This document shows, in pieces, positions 1-8,111 of a DNA stretch of 62,215 nucleotides. The stretch is from SURF-21 sp964510515 (lineage in GTDB: Bacteria > Actinomycetota > Geothermincolia > Geothermincolales > RBG-13-55-18), in assembly GCA_964510515.1 (NCBI GenBank), contig CAZEAU010000014.1, positions 1 to 62,215 on the forward strand, read 5' to 3'. Each line of letters starts with the position of its first letter. Positions within the stretch are counted from its first letter, which is position 1. The notes below the pieces were generated by a model that did not search any database, was not told where the DNA came from, and saw only the letters and a program-made list of their open reading frames with translations. A program made the position numbers and the translations under genes.

Positions 1-298
1 CGCAACGCGGCGGAGGGCGCGTAGCGCTGGGGTCCGGTCCCGCGCTTTTTGCGCCGCAGGCGATGAGCCGGAGGCGTGAAAGGCCGGGACCTGACAACAA
101 GTGCAGCTACCCGGAAGAGCCCGTACCGGTACCGGGTCTCACCTTCCGTATGCGAACCGGCCCCTATGATGACACGTCCGGAAGAACATGTGCCGCTCAC
201 CCCTGTGGGGCCACGTCTTGCGAACCCGGGGTAAAACCCCAGGTGCGAACAGGCAAGATAGCGGAGCAGGCAAAGAACAAGACCTGACCCCATCCGGG
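1..298 (-). repeat. Composite non-coding repeat, left copy (inverted relative to 38621-39050)
   Basis: No convincing gene lies here. Read on the minus strand, 298-207 is a close, roughly 92-bp copy of the unit that occurs twice in tandem at 38621-38804. Positions 161-139 and 58-1 resemble the second module seen at 38975-39050, in the same order. The repeat begins directly after the stop codon of the RND gene (299-301). At that junction CCTGACCC and GGGTCAGG can pair as a small hairpin, which could help end transcription. The element may extend beyond the window start. An 896-residue open frame across 188-2878 on the plus strand is the antisense shadow of the RND gene. Confidence 0.75.
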
Positions 299-2812
299 TC
301 AGGAGCGTTTCTTTTCCTTGCGCAGGGCGATGGAGGCCAGGAAGGAGGGCGCGAGAACCAGGGCGGCGAAGCAGGCGCAGGCCAGGGCGATGGCGGTGAT
401 GATGCCGAACCTGCGCAGCACGGAGAGGCTGGAGATGGCAAGGATGAGGAAGGCCCCGCAGGTGGTAACCGCGGCGGAGAGGAGGGCCGCGCCAACGTTG
501 CGCACGGTCGAGTTGATGGCCTCCTCCGCCCCCACCCCGTTGACGTAGACCTCCTCCCGGAAACGGTGCGTCACGTGCACGCCGAAGTCGATGCCCGTGC
601 CGATGACCAGGGAGGCGATGAGGACGGTCATGATGTCCAGCGGCCAGCCCAGGATGCGCAGGATGCCCAGCTCGAAGGCGATGGCCAGGAAAACCACGGA
701 GGTGGCGGCGAGGCCGTAGAAAAAGGAGCGGAACACGATTATGACCAGCAGGGCGCAGAGGATGAGGGCCAGGACGCTGGTTTTGACCTGGGTGGTGAAG
801 AGCGTATCCATGGTGTCGGCGATGATGAGGGGTATGCCGGTCACGCGGAAGCGCAGGGCCACCGGCGATGCCGCCTCCGACTCCGCGGCACGCTCCTTGA
901 GGATGGCGGCCATGTCCTCCTCCTCCTCCTCGCCCAGAAAAGGGACATCGAAGGCCACCAGAGCCTTGCGGCCGTCGGGGGTGATGAGGGCCGAGGTATC
1001 GAACCCGTACAGGGTGCCCGCCCTCTCCAGGGCCGCCTCGGCCTCAGCGACGGAGGCGGGCATGCCCCCCTCGATGGCGGTGAATATGGTGGGCAGGCCG
1101 ACTACCCGGTCCGCCTTGAAGTACTTCTCCTCCCCTTGCGGGGTGAGGTTTCGCGGATGCGAGAGGACGCTAGCGATGAAGTCCTGCATGGAGAGCAAGG
1201 CCTCGGGGGAGAGCAGATCCTCCCCCTCCACCAGGGCGACGGCGCTGTCCTGGCCGCCGAAATATTCCTCCAGGCGCAGGAAGACCTCGTAAGCGGGCAG
1301 GTCCTGGGGCACGAAGGTGCGGATGTCCGCCGAGGTGGAAAGCCCGGAGGCGAGCAGCATGCACCCCGCCACCAGCAGCAGGGTCAACGCCCATACCACC
1401 TTGCGCCGCCGCTCCGCCAGCAGCGAGAGCCTGACCAGGCCGCGGTCCACCCAGTTGAGCAGGCGGTGTTCATCGGTGCGTTTGCTCTCCACCCGGCCGC
1501 GGCGGCGATCCCTGATCACCAGCGCCGCGGGCAGGAAAAAGACCGAGAGGATATATCCGAAGAAGACCCCCACCAGGCACAGCAGGCCGAACTCCAGGAT
1601 GGGAGGGAGGTCGGAGATGGAGAAGGACACGAACCCGAACATGGTGGTGGCCGCGGCGAGGAAAACGGCCACCCCCACCGTCTTCACCGCCAGCATCGCC
1701 GCTTCCCGCGCGCCCTCCCCCTTGCTGCGCTCCTCGTAGTAGCGCGTGAGCACATGAATGGAATAGGCGATGTCTATCCCCAGCAGCAGGGGGACGATGG
1801 CTATGCTCACGATGGTGAACCTCAGGCCCGCGAAGCCCATGAGCCCAAAGACCCACAGGATGGAGATGAGCACCACGGCCAGGGCCAGGAGCACGTCGAG
1901 CAGCTTGCGAAAGGTGAAGAAGAGCACCAGCACGATAAAGGCCAGCGCCGCCAGCCCCAGGATCACGCCGTCGCGCATGGCCAGCCCCTGTATGTCCATC
2001 ATGATATAGGTCTCCCCGCTGAGCTCGGCGGTTATGCCGTGGCGCTGGAAGTAGTCGGTGGTAAAATCCTTCAGGCGGCGCGCATATTCCATGGCCTGGG
2101 TCTGGGGGATGTCCGGCTTCACCTGTATCCTGAGCAGGGCGTGGCGGAAATCGGTGCTCAGCGTCCTCCCCAGGATGAAGGCGGCCGCGGTGGGATCCTC
2201 CAGCAGGCCTTCGGTCGCCGCCCGCAGCGCCGATTCCAACGCCGTCCCCACCAGCGCCCGCAGCGGCGTGGGGTCCTCGAGCTCAGCCGCCCTCTCCAGG
2301 ATCTCGAAGAGGGGGGCCGCCCCCTCGTGTGCGCGCAGGGCCTCTCCCTCGGGGCCGGAGAGGAAGGCGCGCACCGCGGACGCGAAGTCGTCCGCCCCGG
2401 CGGAGGCCTCCACGGCGTAGGCGAGGGCGAAGAGAGGCGCGGCCTGCGGGTTGCGCGCGAGTTGGCTGATGAAGGTCTCCACCCCCAGCACATAGTCCCC
2501 CCAGGAGGCGCAGCTCTCCCCCTCCTTGACCTCGAGCTCGTAGCCGTAGAGGGCGAGCAGGGCCGAGGGCGAGGTGAGGTCCTCCCCGGAGAGCAGTATC
2601 CCGTCGAATTCGATGCCCCCGAAATCCTCCTCCACCTGCAGCACGGCATCGATGGACTCGTATCCCTCGGGGAGCAGCGACCTCTGGCTGAACTCCATCT
2701 CCACGCGCAGGGCACCGACGACCGCGGCCGCGCTGAGGACGAGGATGACCGCTATTATCAGCCACGGCTTCCTCGCCCCGGCCGTGGACAGGGACTCCAG
2801 GAGCCGCTTCAT
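299..2812 (-). CDS. RND superfamily (MMPL/HAE3-type) exporter
   Basis: An 837-residue integral membrane protein built as two homologous halves. TM1 is near residues 17-37, followed by a large extracytoplasmic loop and then a block of five helices. The same plan repeats after a helix near the start of the second half. Each half carries the family motif after a charged helix: GIDIAYSIHVLTRYYEE in the first and GTGIDFGVHVTHRFREE in the second. The length fits the hydrophobe/amphiphile efflux-3 and MMPL group, which use the proton gradient to move lipids, hopanoids or drugs. The start ATG overlaps the MarR stop (ATGA), so the two are translationally coupled and the exporter is probably under MarR control. 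The substrate cannot be read from sequence. The stop codon touches the composite repeat at 1-298. Confidence 0.92.
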   Translation of the reverse strand: MKRLLESLSTAGARKPWLIIAVILVLSAAAVVGALRVEMEFSQRSLLPEGYESIDAVLQVEEDFGGIEFDGILLSGEDLTSPSALLALYGYELEVKEGESCASWGDYVLGVETFISQLARNPQAAPLFALAYAVEASAGADDFASAVRAFLSGPEGEALRAHEGAAPLFEILERAAELEDPTPLRALVGTALESALRAATEGLLEDPTAAAFILGRTLSTDFRHALLRIQVKPDIPQTQAMEYARRLKDFTTDYFQRHGITAELSGETYIMMDIQGLAMRDGVILGLAALAFIVLVLFFTFRKLLDVLLALAVVLISILWVFGLMGFAGLRFTIVSIAIVPLLLGIDIAYSIHVLTRYYEERSKGEGAREAAMLAVKTVGVAVFLAAATTMFGFVSFSISDLPPILEFGLLCLVGVFFGYILSVFFLPAALVIRDRRRGRVESKRTDEHRLLNWVDRGLVRLSLLAERRRKVVWALTLLLVAGCMLLASGLSTSADIRTFVPQDLPAYEVFLRLEEYFGGQDSAVALVEGEDLLSPEALLSMQDFIASVLSHPRNLTPQGEEKYFKADRVVGLPTIFTAIEGGMPASVAEAEAALERAGTLYGFDTSALITPDGRKALVAFDVPFLGEEEEEDMAAILKERAAESEAASPVALRFRVTGIPLIIADTMDTLFTTQVKTSVLALILCALLVIIVFRSFFYGLAATSVVFLAIAFELGILRILGWPLDIMTVLIASLVIGTGIDFGVHVTHRFREEVYVNGVGAEEAINSTVRNVGAALLSAAVTTCGAFLILAISSLSVLRRFGIITAIALACACFAALVLAPSFLASIALRKEKKRS

Positions 2813-3321
2813 CCCGCCGCCCCTCCCCTCTCCTCGCCGCCCGAGGAAATCATCAGCCGCAGCGCCCTGTTCACGTAAGCGGCCACCTGGTGGACGAACT
2901 CGCGGTCATCGCTCGCCAGGTCGGCGACCTGGCGTGCCACCACCTCCGCCTGCTTGTCCCGCATGGCGTTCATCTTGCGCTTTCCCGCCGGCGCGAGGGT
3001 CACGATGACCCTGCGGCGGTCGCTTCTGTCGCGGGCCGACTTGACCCATCCCTTCTCCTCCAGGGCGTAAACCATGCGGCTCACGGTGGAGGGATTGAGG
3101 AAGAGCATCTTCGCCAGGTCGCCCTCGTTCAACGCCCCGTTCATGTAGATGGTGATGAGGGCCACGTACTGAGTGTAATTGATCTCGTTGCCCTTGAGGA
3201 TGCCGCCGAACTCGGCGTAATGCTCGTGCATAAAGAGGAAGACCGTCTCCACCATCTCCGCGAAGACCCGGGCATCACTTTCGTTGCCTTGCTTTTTGAT
3301 TGCCTTATTCACATTTTTCAC
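2809..3321 (-). CDS. MarR family transcriptional regulator
   Basis: A 170-residue winged-helix regulator. The N-terminal dimerisation helices are followed by a recognition region near residues 75-110 (LAKMLFLNPSTVSRMVYALE), then a basic wing containing RSDRRRVIVTLAPAGK, which is the MarR signature. It is the first gene of a two-gene operon with the RND exporter, the standard arrangement for a ligand-responsive repressor of an efflux pump. The start codon is GTG at 3321, only 9 bp from the predicted -10 box. The mRNA would therefore be nearly leaderless, which agrees with the lack of a Shine-Dalgarno sequence. A later ATG inside the protein would cut the dimerisation helix and is less likely. 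The ligand is unknown. Confidence 0.92.
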   Translation of the reverse strand: MKNVNKAIKKQGNESDARVFAEMVETVFLFMHEHYAEFGGILKGNEINYTQYVALITIYMNGALNEGDLAKMLFLNPSTVSRMVYALEEKGWVKSARDRSDRRRVIVTLAPAGKRKMNAMRDKQAEVVARQVADLASDDREFVHQVAAYVNRALRLMISSGGEERGGAAG

Positions 3322-3330
3322 AATACAACA

Positions 3331-3358
3331 ATTCTAGCGCCGCGGCGGCGCATGTCAA
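3331..3358 (-). promoter_or_regulatory. Sigma-70-type promoter of the marR-RND operon
   Basis: On the minus strand a perfect TTGACA (3358-3353) is separated by 16 bp from TAGAAT (3336-3331). Transcription should begin about 3 nt before the GTG start of marR. The AT-rich stretch from the -10 box into the gene is a natural place for MarR to bind. Confidence 0.7.
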
Positions 3359-3494
3359 GCGGCCTTATGTTTCGCGCGCGGCGGCGGGGCGGGGAAAGGC
3401 CGCGGGGGGGGCCGTCGAGGGCGAAGGGAAAACCGCATGTCCCGGCGGATGCCTTCCCGGGTGGGCGAACGCCGCCGCGGCGAGGGCCGCGAAA

Positions 3495-3540
3495 TTGACC
3501 TCGCCCGGCGGTGGTGATAGTTTGTGACTGTCAGTCACAA
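3495..3540 (+). promoter_or_regulatory. Promoter and palindromic TetR operator
   Basis: Positions 3522-3540 form a perfect odd-length palindrome, TTGTGACTG and CAGTCACAA around a central T. TTGACC at 3495-3500 is a candidate -35, with a weak -10 (GATAGT or TAGTTT near 3516-3523) overlapping the palindrome. The site ends 18 bp before the TetR start codon, as expected for an autorepressor operator. Confidence 0.65.
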
Positions 3541-3558
3541 TGACGCGGGAAGTGGTGA

Positions 3559-4197
3559 ATGGGCAAGGAGGGCGAGCAGGAGAAGCCGGTGAGGGGGGTG
3601 CGCTTCGCGCAGGAACGCTCGCGCGAGACGCTGCGCCGCATCGTGGAGGCCGCGCAGGAGGTTTTCTCGGAGAAGGGGTACGAGAAAGCCACCGTGGCCG
3701 AGATCATCTCACGCGCCCGCATCGGGCACGGCACCTTCTGGCTCTATTTCCACAACAAGGACGACCTCCTGCGCTACCTGCTCCAGGATATGATCCGGGA
3801 GTTCGAGGCCTTCGAGTGGTTCCGCGAGGGGGGCGCGGAAGGCCTGTCGGTGAAAACGCCGCAGGAGGTGGAGGAGGTCATCCGCGGCGTCATGGGCATC
3901 TTTGACCGCTATGCGACCATACATCCCCTGGTCGTGCGGGCCTCCCTGGAAAGCGCCGATTTTCGCCACGCGCTGGAGGAACTGAACCAGCCCTTCCTGC
4001 GCATCGTGGAAAGGAAGGTGGTCGAGCACCTGGAGGAGGGGCGCTGCCGCGGCCTCGACCCCGCCGTCACCGCCCAGATCATCGTGACCATGCTCGAATA
4101 TGCCAACCTGCAGTGGCTGAGCCGGGGTTCGCCCGCGGACCGCGACGCGCTCATCCACAACCTGAGCACGATTATCTACCACACCCTGAACCACTGA
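3559..4197 (+). CDS. TetR family transcriptional regulator
   Basis: A 212-residue regulator. The N-terminal TetR helix-turn-helix spans about residues 15-60, with the typical pattern RETLRRIVEAAQEVFSEKGY then TVAEIISRARIGHGTFWLYF and an HNKDDLL-like end. The C-terminal ligand/dimer domain ends with segments like those of TetR_C families. The ATG at 3559 was chosen because it follows the palindromic operator and places the HTH at the usual distance from the N-terminus. The gene is monocistronic: the next gene is convergent. No neighbour on the same strand is an obvious target, so apart from likely autoregulation its regulon is unknown. The divergent marR-RND operon starts about 240 bp away and could also be controlled from here. 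Confidence 0.92.
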   Translation: MGKEGEQEKPVRGVRFAQERSRETLRRIVEAAQEVFSEKGYEKATVAEIISRARIGHGTFWLYFHNKDDLLRYLLQDMIREFEAFEWFREGGAEGLSVKTPQEVEEVIRGVMGIFDRYATIHPLVVRASLESADFRHALEELNQPFLRIVERKVVEHLEEGRCRGLDPAVTAQIIVTMLEYANLQWLSRGSPADRDALIHNLSTIIYHTLNH

Positions 4198-4347
4198 GCC
4201 TCCCGCGGGCACGGCGCCCGCCCGGCGCCCCGGGCTGCGCGTTCGCCTAAGACGTGCACCTGTCCTTCCGCTCCCGCCGCTGCCCACCGGGGGCGCAGCG
4301 CCGGAAGGGGCCCCGCTCCCGCCCGCTCCCTCGGGGCGCGCGCGTGG

Positions 4348-4917
4348 TCAGGCCGCGGCCCCGGCGGGAGGCTGCTCTCCGAGCATGCTCCTGATCAGCA
4401 TGGCCAGGATGACGCGCAGGATGCCCACGAAGATGGAGTAGATGCTGATGAAAAGGATGACGGACCAGATCCCCAGGCCCGGCCTGAACATGAAGATGAA
4501 GCCAATGGCAACGGAGAGCAGGCCGGTTATCCCCAGCAGCACCCTGAGTCCCGTGCTCGCCGCCTGCATCTCGAACGCCGCGAATAGCTCCACGAATCCG
4601 TACGCGACGAGATAGACGATGACCAGAACGAGCAGTGCGGCGAGGCCGGCCCCGGGGCGGGCAAGGACGATGATCCCCACGATGGTCTCCAGTAGCCCGA
4701 AGAGCAGCGTCAGAACCCATTTCTCTTTCCTGCCGGCATCCGTTATCGCCTGAACGGCGTGGAAGATGCCGCCTGCCAGGGCCAGCGCCCCGAAGAGGAC
4801 CAGGAGCACGAGGGTGGTGGCCGCCGGCCATATCAGAATGACGATACCGAACAACAACGCCAGCAGACCGCTCAGAAGGGTCAGCTTCCAGTTCCTGATG
4901 ACGAACGCGGGATCCAT
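4348..4917 (-). CDS. HdeD-like / DUF308 membrane protein
   Basis: A 189-residue protein made almost entirely of about six transmembrane helices in three similar hairpins. It has the HdeD/DUF308 pattern of short loops, small residues and a charged patch (DAGRKEKWVL) after the second helix. HdeD in E. coli is an acid-resistance membrane protein; most homologues have no proven function. A clear Shine-Dalgarno (AAAGGAG) lies 6 nt before the ATG at 4917. The gene is convergent with tetR and divergent from the oxidoreductase at 5114, so it is probably transcribed alone. The family assignment is firm and the role is open. Confidence 0.85.
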   Translation of the reverse strand: MDPAFVIRNWKLTLLSGLLALLFGIVILIWPAATTLVLLVLFGALALAGGIFHAVQAITDAGRKEKWVLTLLFGLLETIVGIIVLARPGAGLAALLVLVIVYLVAYGFVELFAAFEMQAASTGLRVLLGITGLLSVAIGFIFMFRPGLGIWSVILFISIYSIFVGILRVILAMLIRSMLGEQPPAGAAA

Positions 4918-5058
4918 GCGTTTCTCCTTTCACGGCTCCGTCACGAACATCCTTTTCATATCCGCATCGTTGGCCTTATATTAAGGCAGGGGGGTCCGTT
5001 CCACCACGATCTCCCGGGCGGCTCCCGACTCGCCGGTTCAGACCTTCCCGCGGAGCAC

Positions 5059-5067
5059 TGGTATAAT
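5059..5067 (+). promoter_or_regulatory. Extended -10 promoter (TGGTATAAT)
   Basis: A consensus TATAAT at 5062-5067 with an upstream TG (extended -10) lies 46 bp before the oxidoreductase start. No good -35 box is visible at 17 bp, which the extended -10 can compensate. Confidence 0.6.
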
Positions 5068-5113
5068 GTTCTGACCCCATACGGGGAGAGGATCGACATA
5101 CGGGAGGGACGAC

Positions 5114-6442
5114 ATGAAAGTCATCGTAGTCGGAGCCGGCACCTCCGGACTGGCGGCCGCCTATACCCTGCGCAAGAGGGGCGCCGAGGTGGTGGTCCTG
5201 GAGGCCAGGGAAGCGGCGGGAGGCCGTATCGTCGGAGCGCGCCGCGAGGGGTACATCATGGATCTGGGCGCGCAGTTCCTCTTCAAGTTCTACGACACCA
5301 CCTTCGGCTTATGCCGCGAGCTGGGCCTGGGTGACGATATCGTCTCCTTTCCCTTCAAGGTGGCCTTGACCAGGAAAGGCAAGCTGTATCCGGTGGTGGC
5401 CGGCTTCAACCCCAAGGTGTTGTGGCGCAACCGCCGCGACCTCGTGCGCTTTCGCGGCCTGTCCGTGAAGGCGATGCTGCAGTTCCTGCGCATCTCGCCG
5501 CTGCTGCTCAAGCGGCGCCACGACCTCCACTTCATAGACTACGCCAATATGCTCGACCTGGACGACGAGAGCTTCGCCGACCTCGCGCTGCGTCGCGGCG
5601 GCGAGGACATCCTGGAATACCTCTTCCAGCCCGTCGCCTCCTGCCTGACCCTGGGCGAGCCGGAGGACGTGGGGGCAGGTTACGGCCTCACCCTGATGTG
5701 GTACGCCCTCAACGGGCTCCTCACCCTCAAGCGGGGCATAGGCACGCTGGCCGAGCGGCTCTACGAGGAATGCGCGCAGGACGTGCGCCTCTCCACGCCG
5801 GTGAAGAGGATCGTCCTCGAAGGGGATGCGGTGAAGGGAGTGGAGACCGAGGACGGCCTCATGCAGGCCGATGCGGTGCTCTGCACCACCACCGCCACCA
5901 GGGCGCTCGAGCTCATGCCGGACCTGCCGGACGGCCTGCGCGTGCCCATGAGCAAGGTGACCTACAGCGCCTGCTGCCATACCATGTTCGGACTGGAGAA
6001 ACGCCTGTTGCCGGAGAGCTGGTACGCGGTCGGACTGACGCGGAAGGCGGGCACCTCCATGGCCGGGTTCACGGACAATTCCATCAAGTCCCCGCAGTAC
6101 GCCCCGCCCGGCGGAGGCATGGTGCACTGCTTCACCTTCGGGCGGCACGCCTTCGAGCTCAACGCCATGCCCGACGCCGAGGTCTTCTCCCGCCTCAAGG
6201 AGGAGATAAGGCGCTTCGTGCCCACCATGCCGACCGCGCCGCTTTTCTCGGAGATCTACCGCTGGGACGAGGCGGTCTGCCTCTCCCCCCCGGGCATGCT
6301 GCGCGAGATATACGGCATGCGGCGCGAGCATTACCGGGACGTGAAGGGGCTCTTCCTGGCGGGCGAATACATGAACATGCCTTCGGTGGACGGCTCCCTG
6401 CGCAGCGGCATCGACGCCGCGGAGGCCGCCCTCAGGTCCTGA
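5114..6442 (+). CDS. FAD-dependent amine oxidase / protoporphyrinogen-oxidase-like oxidoreductase
   Basis: A 442-residue flavoprotein. The N-terminus is a classical Rossmann dinucleotide fold (VVGAGTSGLAAAYTLRKRG, then an acidic residue in VVVLEAREAAGGRI). A GG doublet motif follows, typical of the amine oxidase/HemY/CrtI superfamily. The C-terminus has the matching FAD-binding end (GLFLAGEYMNMPSVDGSLRSGIDAA). It should catalyse FAD-linked dehydrogenation of a hydrophobic or amine substrate. It is not clearly a true protoporphyrinogen oxidase, since no haem genes are nearby, nor a carotene desaturase. The start is well supported by GGGAGG six bases before the ATG. It has its own promoter and ends at a strong terminator, so it is likely a single-gene unit. 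Confidence 0.88.
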   Translation: MKVIVVGAGTSGLAAAYTLRKRGAEVVVLEAREAAGGRIVGARREGYIMDLGAQFLFKFYDTTFGLCRELGLGDDIVSFPFKVALTRKGKLYPVVAGFNPKVLWRNRRDLVRFRGLSVKAMLQFLRISPLLLKRRHDLHFIDYANMLDLDDESFADLALRRGGEDILEYLFQPVASCLTLGEPEDVGAGYGLTLMWYALNGLLTLKRGIGTLAERLYEECAQDVRLSTPVKRIVLEGDAVKGVETEDGLMQADAVLCTTTATRALELMPDLPDGLRVPMSKVTYSACCHTMFGLEKRLLPESWYAVGLTRKAGTSMAGFTDNSIKSPQYAPPGGGMVHCFTFGRHAFELNAMPDAEVFSRLKEEIRRFVPTMPTAPLFSEIYRWDEAVCLSPPGMLREIYGMRREHYRDVKGLFLAGEYMNMPSVDGSLRSGIDAAEAALRS

Positions 6443-6470
6443 CGGCCGCACGATGAGATGAACATAAAAA

Positions 6471-6497
6471 ACGGGGACCGCGAGGTCCCCGTGGATT
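6471..6497. terminator. Bidirectional rho-independent terminator
   Basis: A perfect 9-bp stem, ACGGGGACC/GGTCCCCGT (6471-6479 with 6484-6492) and a GCGA loop. It is preceded by AAAAA and followed by GGATTTT. It can stop transcription of the oxidoreductase on the plus strand and of the zinc-ribbon/microprotein unit on the minus strand. Confidence 0.8.
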
Positions 6498-6571
6498 TTC
6501 CCAAAACGGCCGCCTCAGTCGGGGTTCTCCTCCTCCTCATCCTCGTGCCGCACGCGGCACGCCGCGGAGAT

Positions 6572-6658
6572 TCACGTGGGAACCCCCAGGCGGGGCAGCA
6601 CGAAAGCGCTCATCACTATCCATACCGCCACCACCGCGACCAGGATCAACCATTCCAT
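6572..6658 (-). CDS. Putative 28-residue single-span membrane microprotein
   Basis: A short frame encodes MEWLILVAVVAVWIVMSAF followed by VLPRLGVPT and a stop. It would be one hydrophobic helix with a Pro/Arg tail. A Shine-Dalgarno (GAGAGGTGG) lies just before the ATG. It is downstream of the FmdB-type zinc-ribbon gene on the same strand (44 bp) and upstream of the bidirectional terminator, so both features fit a two-gene transcript. Nothing in the sequence indicates a function. It is too short for composition tests, so conservation in relatives would be the deciding evidence. Confidence 0.5.
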   Translation of the reverse strand: MEWLILVAVVAVWIVMSAFVLPRLGVPT

Positions 6659-6702
6659 CTTCCACCTCTCCCCGGGTCCGGACCGGACCCCTACCAGGGG
6701 CG

Positions 6703-6903
6703 TCACGTCGAACGGGTGCCGCACCCGCCGGGGTCGTATTCACCGCCCGCGCCCCCGATCCCGATGACGGAAAACATCTTCTTCACCCGCCCCGAACCGC
6801 ACTCTGCGCACACCAGCTGCTCCCCTTCCGCGGCCTCCGCCGAGCGGAAGAAAACGTCAAACCGTTTCCCGCAATCCTCGCATCGATACTCGAAGATGGG
6901 CAT
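6703..6903 (-). CDS. FmdB family zinc-ribbon protein
   Basis: A 66-residue protein beginning MPIFEYRCEDCGKRFDVFF, with the second CxxC in VCAECGSG. This is the FmdB/CxxC_CXXC_SSSS regulatory-type zinc ribbon. The four cysteines should bind one zinc. The Gly-rich tail (IGIGGAGGEYDPGGCG) is usual for the family. The frame is open further upstream, but the ATG at 6903 follows GGGAGGTG at a proper distance and gives the conserved N-terminus. FmdB proteins were named from a formamidase gene cluster but their role is generally not proven. It probably shares a transcript with the microprotein at 6572. Confidence 0.88.
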   Translation of the reverse strand: MPIFEYRCEDCGKRFDVFFRSAEAAEGEQLVCAECGSGRVKKMFSVIGIGGAGGEYDPGGCGTRST

Positions 6904-7255
6904 CTTCACCTCCCGGTTGCGCCGACTTAACGAGCCGAATATAGCCCTTCCCGCGCCCGATGACAATGATTCGGCTCACCCGCGAGGTCGGGAAGGGTGC
7001 CGCCATGAGGCGCTGCCGCACCCCGCCCCGGCTCTGCCTCCCGCCCGCGCGGCCATGCCGCGGGAAAAGGCGGGGCGCGACAGGGTGAAGGCGTGTTCCC
7101 TTGCCCGCGCGGTTATGCCATACTGAAATGCGCGCCCCCCGCGGCGTGCACCTCGCGCGAGGCGGGACGGGGCACATCCCTGCGGGGGAACCCCGGGCGG
7201 ATACCGGGGGTCAAAAAGGGGGAAGCGAAGAAGAAGAAGAAGGAACGCTGGAAAG

Positions 7256-7969
7256 ATGAGCAGGATCTCGGACTGGTACGTGAGGCTCGGCCGCGGCGGC
7301 AAGACGGCGGTCATCGCCGGGGGCGCGGCCCTGGCGCTGGCCGTGGCGGCGCTCATCCTCATCATGGCCCTCACCCCGGACAAGGTCGAGGTGCGCTACG
7401 GCACCATCGTCTGGGATCCCCTCGACGGCCACGTCTGGGAGGACAATACCCAGACCGTGTGGGTGGACGCCTCCCAGGCGAGCGACTACCGGGTGGAGCG
7501 CATCGTGAGGTACAGCCCCGAACACGAGGCCATGATCGCGGAGCAACAACGCCAGCTGGCCGAGGAGCAGGCGAGGCAGGAGGACGCCCCGGGATACACC
7601 TCCCTGCAGGCGGTCATGCCTGCCTCGACCATAGACGACCTCAACGCCCTGCAGGCGGACCTGGACTCCATGTCCCAGAACGTCGTCAGCGGCATGGAGA
7701 TGGCCAACAGGCTGGCCGAGACGAGGTCCACCCTGCAGGCCCATTACAACGACATCTCCGCATACGTGGTGATCCCCGAGATCGAGCAATACAAGCAACG
7801 CTATCTCTCGGCCATCGCCAAGTACGTCCACGCATGCGACATGGTGCTCAAGGGCATGGAGACCGCGGACCAGGGCTATATCGTCCAGGCCCAGGCCTCC
7901 TTCGACGAAGCCACCGCCATCGTGCAGGACCTGGGCGCGATGCTGCAGAGCCTCGTGCCGCCCCAATAG
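7256..7969 (+). CDS. Membrane-anchored coiled-coil protein of unknown function
   Basis: A 237-residue protein. A basic N-terminus (residues 1-17) leads into a single hydrophobic helix (about 19-40), and the rest is predicted outside the membrane. Next comes a segment with WDPLDGHVWEDNTQTVWVDAS, then a Gln/Glu-rich coiled coil (EQQRQLAEEQARQE) and further heptad-like helices to the C-terminus, ending LVPPQ. I do not recognise the family. Type II membrane anchoring plus a coiled coil suggests a structural or scaffold role at the envelope. The gap to the acyltransferase is 142 bp, so they may or may not be cotranscribed. Confidence 0.75.
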   Translation: MSRISDWYVRLGRGGKTAVIAGGAALALAVAALILIMALTPDKVEVRYGTIVWDPLDGHVWEDNTQTVWVDASQASDYRVERIVRYSPEHEAMIAEQQRQLAEEQARQEDAPGYTSLQAVMPASTIDDLNALQADLDSMSQNVVSGMEMANRLAETRSTLQAHYNDISAYVVIPEIEQYKQRYLSAIAKYVHACDMVLKGMETADQGYIVQAQASFDEATAIVQDLGAMLQSLVPPQ

Positions 7970-8111
7970 ACAGCAGACCTTCCCCCGCCCGCACGGCGGC
8001 GCCGGCGCGCCCCGCTGTTCCCGGTCAAGGACGACGGCGGGGGGCCGATACCGGAAAGGAAAGACAGGGCAAGGGCGGCGGCCTGCGCCCAAAAAACGCG
8101 AGGAGTCAGCG

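Noticed and set aside
188..2878. 896-codon plus-strand open frame opposite the RND exporter
   Set aside because: Low-complexity Gly/His/Gln/Arg-rich product typical of antisense of a GC-rich gene; the minus-strand exporter has clear family motifs.
5071..5086. CTGACCCCATACGGGG near the oxidoreductase promoter as a further copy of the composite repeat
   Set aside because: Only 16 bp resemble the repeat edge and the rest of the unit is missing; chance similarity cannot be excluded.
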